Assembly (NCBI GenBank): GCA_963778385.1
Contig: CAVZUA010000016.1
Location: forward strand, 124,001 to 188,000
Direction: 5' to 3'
DNA from: DATARH01 sp963778385
GTDB taxonomy: Bacteria; Pseudomonadota; Alphaproteobacteria; ATCC43930; CGMCC-115725
DNA length: 64,000 nt
This document shows, piece by piece, positions 36,541 to 43,879 of this stretch (positions within the stretch are counted from its first letter, which is position 1; every line of letters starts with the position of its first letter). The position numbers and the translations under genes are program-made. The notes below the pieces were generated by a model that had not been told where the DNA came from, made no database searches, and was given only the letters and a program-made list of their open reading frames with translations.

Positions 36541-36692
36541 CCCGACCCAGTTGGTACGTCGTGCCGTCTGACGCGCATCGGCGGCAGTACCTCGCCCCGC
36601 AATTTTTGCACCACTGTGAGCGGCGTCACATCCGTTTGGGGCGGTTCGTGCGTATTCCCTTCCATGCGATTGACACGCAGGGGGATCTCAGC

Positions 36693-36917
36693 ATGAGCAT
36701 CGAACCCGTCGCGCACCTTCTCCGCACCGCGCACATCGCCTACTCACGGCATGCCGTCGCGCGGTGTTACCGTATTTGGCACCGCGTAAACGAAGATCGG
36801 CTGGTTGATATTTTGCTGTTGCCACTCGCCGGCTTGGCGGTATCGCTGTTCCTGTTGAGCCTTCCGGGCGCGAGCGACGCCATCGCCGAGGCGTGCGCGG
36901 TAGCTTGCATGCCCTGA
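36693..36917 (+). CDS. small membrane protein
   Basis: The product has 74 residues starting at ATG 36693 with GGGGGA upstream. The N-terminal half is soluble and basic (RTAHIAYSRHAVARCYRIWH). One membrane helix follows (VDILLLPLAGLAVSLFLLSL), then a short tail with two Cys (AEACAVACMP). No family is recognised. Confidence 0.5.
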   Translation: MSIEPVAHLLRTAHIAYSRHAVARCYRIWHRVNEDRLVDILLLPLAGLAVSLFLLSLPGASDAIAEACAVACMP

Positions 36918-37077
36918 CGATGTTCGCGCAATGAAAGCCCAATCCCATCACGTTTGACCGGCAATTCTCGCGACCCTAGGCTCCCTCAAAACGGGAGAGT
37001 GGGAATTGCGCCGCTCGCTTCTAGGGCTTGTTTTCAGCGCAGTATTTCTACTGCCGACCATCGGGTCGGCGCAGCAC

Positions 37078-38141
37078 CTAAGCAGCGATTCTGCGGTTGG
37101 TACACGGTAGCGGTTGGCGCTCGACGTTCATGTCGTTGACGGCGTTATGGATCGCACGGTCGAGATGATCGGTGTCGATGAACGTCTGATGAGCCAGGAA
37201 GTGACGCTTCAGATCACGCCAGGCTCGCTCAATGTCATTCAGTTCCGGAGCATATTTCGGCAACCATTCGACGGTGAGCCAGGGCCGGGCAGCCAAGGCA
37301 GCCTGCGAGGCTTTACTGGTATGAACGGGACCGTTGTCGAGAACGAGAACGAAGGGTTGGTTTTGCACAACGGCCCCGTAGATCGCGTCGAGGCGACCCA
37401 GGAAGCTGATGAAGTCGCTGCTGCGCTTGGTCGCGCTGGTACTGACGATCAGCTTGCGCGCGGCGAAATCGAAGGCACCGATCATGGCTCGTTTGCGGGC
37501 CTGCCCTGGCGCCTCGATCCGCAGGTCGCTTCCCCGCTTGGCCCAAGCGCGAGCGAGGTAGGGATGGGTAAGGGCCTCCGACTCGTCGCCAAACAGCAAA
37601 GTGATATCGCCGGTCTCGGCTTGTTGCTTCAGCAGACGCAGGCGCAAGCCGGCGCGATCGACCGCATCGGCATCCTGTCGACCCTTCAACGTGTGGCGCG
37701 GCCGGCGCCAGCCGAAACCCCTTTTTTACGCATCACCACGCTGAGCCGCGATTTCGAAATACGTTGCCCGGTTTGTCTTTCGATCTCGTCTTGCAAGCGG
37801 GGCAATGTCCAGTTCGGTCGGTTCGATACCCCTGGCGCCAGGACCGTCTCGATCACCGATAAGGCGGCCCGCGCCTTCACCGGATCGGGCCCTGCCGCCT
37901 TGCGGGCGCGTAATCCGGCAACCCCATCGCGGCCAAATATCCAGCGCCAATGCCGCACGCTGTCAGGCTGCACGCAAAAGGCCAACGCGATCCGCTCGCT
38001 GGTCCAACCTTCGAGTGACAGAAGGATCGCGCGCGCCCGATCGGCTTCCTCTCGATCCAATGACCCTGCCAGCCCACGCAACTCCTCGCGCTGCTGCGGT
38101 GTTGCCTCAGTCTGTGACCGCCCCGGCATCTCGCCCCACAT
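37078..38141 (-). CDS. IS630-family transposase, two frames joined at a poly-A tract
   Basis: The upstream frame (37686-38141) gives the helix-turn-helix half: ADRARAILLSLEGWTSERIA, then LPRLQDEIERQTGQRISKSR. The downstream frame (37078-37689) gives the DDE half, with LLFGDESEALTHPYLARAWA, FVLVLDNGPVHTSKAS and PELNDIERAWRDLKRHFL. They join at six A residues (T-run 37722-37727). A -1 shift restores KKGFGWRRPRHTLKGRQDAD, the usual family sequence. Both halves look otherwise intact, so programmed frameshifting is likely. Confidence 0.9.
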
Positions 38142-38199
38142 ACGGTAGTTCCGTTCCCAGATTTTGCCATATGTGGACCGACCATGAGAATCTTGCTTA
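37079..38199. mobile_element. IS630-family insertion sequence with TA duplication
   Basis: The element is bounded by TA at 37079-37080 and TA at 38198-38199. The outer ends carry a short imperfect inverted repeat (TAAGC...GATTCT and AGAATC...GCTTA). Excision restores an uninterrupted host gene, which fixes the insertion point. The transposase stop overlaps the left TA. Confidence 0.88.
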
Positions 38200-38407
38200 G
38201 TTTCCCCGCCGCCAACATTCGCCACCGAGCAGCAAGCCCAGCGGCATTGTCCCGCCGACACGGTGGTCTGGCTGAACCTGCCGACCGGCATCTACCATTT
38301 CCAGGGGCAGCGCTGGTATGGGCTAACCAACCGCGGCGCCTATGTCTGCCAGCGCGAAGCCGATCAGGCGGGTGTTCGCGCCACCCGGAACGGGCAATGA
38401 CCGTATA

Positions 38408-38488
38408 TCACTTGGTCAAAACCAGGATTAGACCAACGAGAAGAGAGGCGGCTAGCAGTCCCACCAAGACGCGATCGAGCATGGTCAT
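38408..38488 (-). CDS. possible 26-residue membrane peptide
   Basis: The frame encodes MTMLDRVLVGLLAASLLVGL followed by ILVLTK, a single membrane helix with a charged start and Lys end. The ribosome site is weak. Such peptides can be genuine regulators or chance; evidence is composition only. Confidence 0.35.
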   Translation of the reverse strand: MTMLDRVLVGLLAASLLVGLILVLTK

Positions 38489-38594
38489 GCGCGTTATATG
38501 GCGGGAGCGATAACCGTGTGCCCTGGTTCTAGCACCATCGGGGACACCTCGGCACCGATCGTAAATCGATACCGGGGTGAGCATCCGCGGGCAG

Positions 38595-38789
38595 TCATGG
38601 GCGATTAGTCGGGTTTGTTCCGTTGGATGCCGCTCCAAGCCCCTGTTCGAGCCATTGCGCCAACCGCTCGTAATCCTCGGCGATCCATAGCATTTGCTCT
38701 TGGAGATCATATTCGCGGCAATCGGCAGCCTTGCCGCGGAAGTATTGTGCTTGCTCTCGGTAGCCTCTGGCCCGCTTGTATGCGTCCAT
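38595..38789 (-). CDS. small helical hypothetical protein (paralog of 17511-17672)
   Basis: The 64-residue product reads YREQAQYFRGKAADCREYDL and LWIAEDYERLAQWLEQGL. The heptad-like layout and YE-x-LA ending are shared with the 53-residue protein at 17511. Function is unknown. It lies next to the HEPN-like gene on the same strand side but is separated by 150 bases of plus-strand-looking DNA. Confidence 0.6.
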   Translation of the reverse strand: MDAYKRARGYREQAQYFRGKAADCREYDLQEQMLWIAEDYERLAQWLEQGLGAASNGTNPTNRP

Positions 38790-38938
38790 GTCCGCGACCG
38801 TACAGAGTGTCCCGCGAGGTTCAACTGCCGTGGGGCATCTGGTTCCAGGATTAAGACTGACCCGCTGCCGGGGCTGCGGCGTCCGGGGCCGGGGCGACGT
38901 ATCGATCAGGTGGGGGAAAGGAGGTGGCGGAGTGAGCG

Positions 38939-39388
38939 CTAACCGCCGTCCAGGAAGCGGTCCAGGCGGTCCACGAGTTGAGAAACGCGATCCGCAGCAG
39001 CCTCTATCTCTGAGGGCGTCACAGTTACGGCTTTCCGCCGTTGGGGCTTTTTGGGCTGGAGCAGTCGAGCCAGTGTCACCGTTAGCTCACCGGACTCAAC
39101 GCGATGTTGCCACACCCCGCCATGGACGAAATCGTGCCTTGTTTCGGCGTCGTCCCAAATCTCATCCAGTACGGTTGAAATTTCTGCTTCTCGGTCGGTT
39201 CCTCTGATGTAGGAGCGAACCCGCTTGATCTTGTCCTTCAGCTGATGTGGCAGCAGCTCGTCCGGTTGACGCTTCTCCATCGAGGTTTGGAGCAGCAGCA
39301 GATCGAGAACTATCTCAAGATGGCCCCACTGGTACACGAAGCGACCGAGGGCCAGGTAAAATTCTTCTTGCGGAGTCAGCGCCGTCAC
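38939..39388 (-). CDS. hypothetical protein with HEPN-like R-x4-H motif
   Basis: The product has 149 residues and is predicted all-helical: EEFYLALGRFVYQWGHLEIV, LLPHQLKDKIKRVRSYIRG and IEAAADRVSQLVDRLDRFLD. The segment DAETRHDFVHGGVW contains R-x4-H, the catalytic pattern of HEPN ribonucleases, in the right helix context. HEPN proteins often serve as toxins or phage-defence RNases; here no antitoxin partner gene is seen. The assignment is tentative, since similar helical bundles exist without RNase activity. Confidence 0.55.
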   Translation of the reverse strand: MTALTPQEEFYLALGRFVYQWGHLEIVLDLLLLQTSMEKRQPDELLPHQLKDKIKRVRSYIRGTDREAEISTVLDEIWDDAETRHDFVHGGVWQHRVESGELTVTLARLLQPKKPQRRKAVTVTPSEIEAAADRVSQLVDRLDRFLDGG

Positions 39389-39606
39389 CGCCTCGCCCTG
39401 CGCCCACCCCGCGACGACCGCACCGGCGCTGCCTGCAACAGCGGCCTCTCCGTGACCGGCCTGGCACCGACGCCGGGTCGAGCTTCGCGAGCGCCGACTT
39501 CCAAAAGAGCGCCGCGAGCTGGCCGAGGCGTGAACCGTAGACTTGTTGTCGCAGATCGCCTAAGCAAACACGTCGCAGTATAATCAGTTGGCGGTGAGTT
39601 CCCCTT

Positions 39607-40644
39607 ATGAGGGCGATAGTCTCGATCCAGGCCCTGCGGGCTCTTGCGGCACTGAGCGTCGTTCTTTGCCATTGTTTTGATTATCATTGGCAGATGACCG
39701 GGCATCATGGCCAAGGTCAGTGGGCCCGCCTGGCCAGTGGCGTCGACCTGTTTTTCGTGATCTCGGGCTTCGTCATGGTCTACTCGTCCGAGTCGCTGTT
39801 CGCAGCTCGGGGCGCCCCGCTGACCTTCATGCGCCATCGACTCGCCCGCATCGTGCCGCTCTATTGGGTCGCGACCACGGTCTGGCTCATGATGGGCACG
39901 CCCTTCGATCTTAGCTCCGTGGTGAGCTCCTACCTCTTCATCCCCTGCAGGAACCCCGGCGGGGCGATCAACCCGGTCTACGGGGTCGGCTGGACGTTGA
40001 ATTTCGAGATGTTGTTTTACGTGACGTTCGCGGGCTGCCTGCTCTTCCGCAAGGCGTGGGCCGTGGCGCTGCTTGCCGGCATGCTCCTGGGCGCGGTGGC
40101 GCTTGGACGGGCTAGAGCCATGCCCTACGCCCCTCTGGCCCTGTGGACCAACCCTCTCGTTCTGGAATTCCTCGCCGGGGCGGGAATCGCCCTTCTGTTT
40201 AAGCGGGGCACAATTCTGCCGACCTGGGCAAGAATCACGATGATCCTGGCCGCAGTCGGGGCGATTGCCTTCTATGGTGACCCGGTTACCTCGCCGTTCC
40301 CGGAGATTGGTGAATGGCGCTGGATTCAGTGGGGCATACCGGCGGCAGCGATCGTAGCAGCGTCTGTCCTGGGCTCGCAGCGTTGGCTCGAAGGAAGACT
40401 TGGCGGCGTCGCGCGGCCGCTTGGCGATGCGTCCTACTCGCTCTACCTGCTGCACATCCTCGTCCTGCATTTCTTCGTGCCTCCGGCCTTTGCCAACGCG
40501 CAGCCGCTCTATCTGGTGGCCGGGTTCATGACCTCGGTGGCTTTGTCACTGGTGACCTACCGCTACTTCGAGCGACCGCTAACCAACATGCTGAAGAGGC
40601 CGGCACGAGCAACCATGCCCCTGTCGGCACCAGCACAAGTCTGA
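39607..40644 (+). CDS. acyltransferase family 3 membrane protein (ExoZ/OafA-like)
   Basis: The product has 345 residues and about ten membrane helices. It opens with SIQALRALAALSVVLCHCFD, containing the family's RALA and catalytic His region, then ASGVDLFFVISGFVMVY and FMRHRLARIVPLYWVATTVW (R-R-x-R-x-P-L motif). The C-terminus has LGDASYSLYLLHILVLHFFV. These inner-membrane enzymes acetylate or acylate exopolysaccharide, lipopolysaccharide or glycolipids from the cytoplasmic donor. Gene order gives no clear polysaccharide operon. The start is ATG 39607. A terminator follows at 40749. Confidence 0.9.
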   Translation: MRAIVSIQALRALAALSVVLCHCFDYHWQMTGHHGQGQWARLASGVDLFFVISGFVMVYSSESLFAARGAPLTFMRHRLARIVPLYWVATTVWLMMGTPFDLSSVVSSYLFIPCRNPGGAINPVYGVGWTLNFEMLFYVTFAGCLLFRKAWAVALLAGMLLGAVALGRARAMPYAPLALWTNPLVLEFLAGAGIALLFKRGTILPTWARITMILAAVGAIAFYGDPVTSPFPEIGEWRWIQWGIPAAAIVAASVLGSQRWLEGRLGGVARPLGDASYSLYLLHILVLHFFVPPAFANAQPLYLVAGFMTSVALSLVTYRYFERPLTNMLKRPARATMPLSAPAQV

Positions 40645-40748
40645 ACTGAGGTTGGTCTTAGTCCACGGCATGCGGTTCCGGCACGCTGTCGGGCTGTGCC
40701 GGCTCTGATCCGCGGCGCGCCGTCCGCGCGGGCGGTGGGAGATGGGAC

Positions 40749-40774
40749 CCCGGCCCTGGTGCCGGGTTTTTTTT
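40749..40774 (+). terminator. Rho-independent terminator
   Basis: CCCGGC (40749-40754) pairs with GCCGGG (40761-40766) and is followed by eight T residues. It lies 105 bases after the acyltransferase stop on the same strand. Confidence 0.82.
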
Positions 40775-40858
40775 GCATGTAACCCCATCCGTAACCCCAG
40801 CGTCTCGAAGAACCGCGTCGGCTGTCGGCTAAATGCGCTCTAAGTATTTGTTTTGATT

Positions 40859-40933
40859 TGGTGCCGGGTGAGGGATTCGAACCCCCGACCTTCGGTTTAC
40901 AAAACCGCTGCACTGCCACTGTGCTAACCCGGC
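40859..40933 (-). tRNA. tRNA-Thr (anticodon TGT)
   Basis: The reverse strand folds as a cloverleaf: acceptor GCCGGGT with ACCCGGC, D-arm GCAC/GTGC, anticodon loop TTTGTAA with anticodon TGT, T-arm GGGGG-TTCGAAT-CCCTC, discriminator A and an encoded CCA at 40859-40861. An integrase remnant starts 54 bases upstream of its 5' end, so the tRNA is a likely attachment site. Confidence 0.95.
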
Positions 40934-40986
40934 TAAATCAATAACCTAGGAGACATACCCGCCTGAACTGCTATTCATTTTGCTAT

Positions 40987-41140
40987 TCATCGCCCGCTCC
41001 GCGCTTGCCGATAGGCCGCATCGATACGCTCGGCCGCGTCTTCCTGCATCGTCTGGCTGACGTGACTGTATAGGTCAAGCTTCGTCGTGATGGTGGTGTG
41101 GCCCAGACGCTCCTGAGCGATTTTTGGATGCACCCCAGCG
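40987..41140 (-). pseudogene. tyrosine integrase, C-terminal fragment
   Basis: The frame ends GVHPKIAQERLGHTTITTKL then DLYSHVSQTMQEDAAERIDA. This is the last 50 residues of a phage-type integrase, with the conserved LGH His and the nucleophile Tyr in LYSH. Upstream of about 41140 the similarity stops. It marks the edge of a former integrated element at the neighbouring tRNA-Thr. Confidence 0.8.
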
Positions 41141-41754
41141 CTCGGCCCCGCCTCAGCGCCACTGAAGCGGCGGGTCGAGCCGACTGATATGTCAGCGTAG
41201 CGCCCTTTCATCGTTAGCCGCTCTGCTGAGGGCGTCCTTCCTCTACCCGTTGCATTGCGACCGCGCGCATGATAGCATGTCATGCTCAATCGTGAGTAGT
41301 GGACCGCGCCTGCATTGCTGGTTTCAGTTCGTACACGTCTGCTTCCCGCTCTTAATAAGCTGCCCTTGATCGCTGCAGGTTTGACCAAGCAGGTGAAGCC
41401 GATTGTGTTGAAAAAAATCGGCGTCAGACTATCAGAGCAATTTCATTCGTTCGCCGAGACGGCTGCGCATCAACGCTTCAAGCTACCCGCGCAGATCGGA
41501 TAATTGGCGCCCAAAATCGCGACGAATTCGCCGGCTTGGGGCTTCTTCAACACGATCACCCCAACTCGGCCATTCCAGCGCAGCGGTCGTTGCCCCGGGC
41601 AGCAGAGCATTTGGACTGTTCCCTTTGGTTGGAGACTTCGACACCTGAACGTCGGGTATGGACTCAGTGAAGTCAGCAGGTGACCGAGACTGCGAGACAG
41701 ACACCGACGAGGAAGTTGCTGGGCTTACGCACCCTAGTAGGGAGGGACGGCCTT
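41141..41754. other. no supported gene
   Basis: A plus frame at 41315-41503 (62 residues, LLPALNKLPLIAAGLTKQVK) is open but lacks features. The rest contains only the leader of the secreted protein gene at 41755. Confidence 0.45.
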
Positions 41755-42363
41755 ATGTGGAAAGCAATCGTCTCAATTATCGTCATTTTAGGCGCGATGT
41801 CGGCAGCTGGTGCCCAGACGATCACGGATCCTAATGAAATTGCCTCGCGTCTTCACTTTTGGTCGCAGGAGGCCGGTGAGCCGGTCTACTACGGGGAAGT
41901 CAGAGACGTGGACGCGCGAAACAAGCAAATATTGGGGCACTACCAGTGTCTGGCCCTTGCATTCATCAAATATGAGGGTGGTGTATTTTACTACGCTCAC
42001 AAGATGTGGAGTAAATCATCGGATGGGTCCTGCCACTATGACGACGTGACGTCACGTAAAGTCGGCAACCATGGTGCTTGCGTAAAAGATACAGAAGCGG
42101 GTTTCGGCGCCGCCGTCGGCACGGCGCACATGTCGAAGAACAATATTGATTACATGCACAGTATCTTTAGAACCGTTGATACCAATACGCGCCGGGTTGG
42201 CGAGACCGCCGCCTGCGTACCGCCAAACGGTGTCGGCGCCGGCCTTTTCTCCCTCAGAATTGAAAATGGCCGCTTTAAGCTCATCACTACCCGGCCTTTG
42301 GACTACGAAGTGAACATTGAAGCTCAAGATCCACAGCATCCCCCGACTGTTCCGGTCTTCTGA
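41755..42363 (+). CDS. secreted hypothetical protein
   Basis: The product has 202 residues with a clear signal peptide (MWKAIVSIIVILGAMSAAGA, cut before QTITD). The mature domain has Cys residues in HYQCLALAF, GSCHYDD, HGACVKD and TAACVPP, likely forming disulfides, and several aromatic residues. No family is recognised. The ATG at 41755 follows a strong GGGAGGG site; the longer upstream frame is discounted because the signal peptide starts here. Confidence 0.7.
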   Translation: MWKAIVSIIVILGAMSAAGAQTITDPNEIASRLHFWSQEAGEPVYYGEVRDVDARNKQILGHYQCLALAFIKYEGGVFYYAHKMWSKSSDGSCHYDDVTSRKVGNHGACVKDTEAGFGAAVGTAHMSKNNIDYMHSIFRTVDTNTRRVGETAACVPPNGVGAGLFSLRIENGRFKLITTRPLDYEVNIEAQDPQHPPTVPVF

Positions 42364-42415
42364 GTGCCTATCCGGAACAGATCGCGTGAGTTGAGCCGCT
42401 TGTCATTTTCGCCGG

Positions 42416-42512
42416 CGCGAATATGTCGGCGAAGATGGGCGCTACGACCGCAGCGGTCTGCGCTACACGAGCGGTCCGGGCCACGAGGAATGGGCGCTCG
42501 TCGGAAGACATC
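42416..42512 (+). pseudogene. IS5-family transposase, N-terminal fragment
   Basis: The frame reads EYVGEDGRYDRSGLRYTSGP then GHEEWALVGRH, the characteristic opening of IS427-type transposases (DGRYDR-S-x-LRY-x-SD-x-T-EEW). It lacks a start and the rest of the enzyme. The remnant lies directly upstream of the P450 gene. Confidence 0.65.
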
Positions 42513-42628
42513 GCGTTCGTGACCATCCGGCGCCGCTTGGCAAACATGAAGTCGCGTTTTCATGACTATTGTTATGTATCGACAACCGACGATACGAAGG
42601 GACGGTCCTTGACGGCGAGGTTGTAGAG

Positions 42629-43879
42629 ATGAGCTTTCTCGATACGTTCGACGGCACAACCGATCCGGCGGCCCGCACGGCGTTATTTTTCAATGCGCTG
42701 CGTGTGGACTGGCGCTCTCTCTTTGCCGAACTGCGCGAGACACGGCCTATCCTCGATTTGCCGGTGATGACGGTCGTCACGCGTTGGGCGGACGTGGTGG
42801 ACATGTTGTCCCGCAACGAGACCTTCCGCGTGACCTACGCCCCGCACATGGACCCGTCGGTAGGGCCGTTTATGTTGGCGCGAGATGGCGCGGTGCAGAA
42901 CTGGCGGGACAAGGCGGCCATGCGCACGCTGCTGCGTTGGGACGACCTGCCGGCGATCCGCGCCACGGCGGCCGAGGTGGCGTCTGCCGCGTTGCGCGTC
43001 GCCGCGCAAGGGGCCAGCGGCGTGTTCGACGTCGTCGCGACCGTCTCGCGGCTTGTCCCGCTGAAGATCGTGCAACGCTGCTTCGGTTTCCCCGGCCCGG
43101 ACGACGCAACCATGCTTGCCTGGTCCCGCGCCACGCAGGCCGACATGTTCCACAATCTCACCAACGATCCAGCCGTATTGCAGGCAAATATCGCGGCCGG
43201 GCAAGCGATGCAGGCCTGGGTGGCAAATTTCGTCGACGCGCGCCAGCCCTGGGCCGATGCGGCGGGGGAGGACACCGTCTCGCGCCTGCTGCGCCTGACC
43301 GGGCTGGGGCTCTCCGGACTCGATCGGCAGGGCGTGATCAGCAACGTCTGCGGCCTGCTGGTAGGCGCGATTGAGACGACGTCGCAGGCCATTGTGAACG
43401 CGACGGAGCAAATCCTGCTTCACCCGGCGCAAGCGGCCCTTGCGACCCAGGCCGCACAGAAGGGCGATAACGCCGCGCTGGATGCCATCGTTTGGGAGGC
43501 GCTGCGCTTCTCCCCCATGACAACCTTTGTCCTGAGGGTGGCGGCGCAGCCGGCGGTGATCGCGCCGGGCTCCAGTCACCAGGTCACGGTGCCGGCGGGG
43601 CGGGTGGTGGCGGCAGGCATCGGCTCGGCCATGTTCGACCCGGCGGTGTTCCCGGCTCCGGACGATTTTCAAACCCGCCCGCGGAACCTCTATTTGCACG
43701 TGGGCTTCGGGACGCATATCTGCCTTGGCCAGTACGTCGCCTACGAGATCGTCCCGGAGGCGGTTCGGCAAATTTTGCTCGTGCCCGGCCTGCACCTGCT
43801 GCCGCAGGGCGGCAGCGCCGTGGACAACGCGGGCGGACCGTTTGCCGAATCGTTCAAGCTCGGCTTTTCGGCATCCTGA
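42629..43879 (+). CDS. cytochrome P450
   Basis: The product has 416 residues. The I-helix motif LLVGAIETTSQ supplies the acid-alcohol pair, the K-helix has WEALRFSP (ExxR) and the haem-binding loop is GFGTHICLGQYVA with Cys ligand. Sequence is of a soluble bacterial P450. Its TGA shares one base with the ATG of the cyclooxygenase-like gene (TGATG), so the two are translationally coupled. In fungi and animals, P450s of this context rearrange or oxidise fatty-acid hydroperoxides made by such dioxygenases; that role is inferred here. The start ATG 42629 begins conserved sequence; a longer in-frame TTG start is discounted. Confidence 0.92.
   Translation: MSFLDTFDGTTDPAARTALFFNALRVDWRSLFAELRETRPILDLPVMTVVTRWADVVDMLSRNETFRVTYAPHMDPSVGPFMLARDGAVQNWRDKAAMRTLLRWDDLPAIRATAAEVASAALRVAAQGASGVFDVVATVSRLVPLKIVQRCFGFPGPDDATMLAWSRATQADMFHNLTNDPAVLQANIAAGQAMQAWVANFVDARQPWADAAGEDTVSRLLRLTGLGLSGLDRQGVISNVCGLLVGAIETTSQAIVNATEQILLHPAQAALATQAAQKGDNAALDAIVWEALRFSPMTTFVLRVAAQPAVIAPGSSHQVTVPAGRVVAAGIGSAMFDPAVFPAPDDFQTRPRNLYLHVGFGTHICLGQYVAYEIVPEAVRQILLVPGLHLLPQGGSAVDNAGGPFAESFKLGFSAS

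Larger units (their letters stand above)
37006..38400 (+). pseudogene. small secreted protein gene interrupted by IS630
   Basis: The 5' part (37006-37080) encodes a signal peptide, MRRSLLGLVFSAVFLLPTIG then SAQHL. The 3' part (38200-38400) encodes VSPPPTFATEQQAQRHCPAD then TVVWLNLPTGIYHFQGQRWY and GAYVCQREADQAGVRATRNG. Removing the IS with one TA duplicate joins them in frame into 91 residues without any other change. The intact form is a known type of small exported hypothetical with two Cys and a PADTVVWLN motif. The start is TTG 37006 after GGGAGAG. Confidence 0.85.

Noticed and set aside
38939..39388. Toxin-antitoxin operon
   Set aside because: No second gene of suitable size or overlap lies next to the HEPN-like protein.
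39385..40470. 361-residue minus frame under the acyltransferase
   Set aside because: No features; the plus-strand gene is a clear acyltransferase 3 protein.
43492..43878. N-terminal extension of the cyclooxygenase-like protein
   Set aside because: It overlaps the P450 C-terminus including the haem loop and is Gly/Ala-rich; the coupled ATG at 43879 is the better start.
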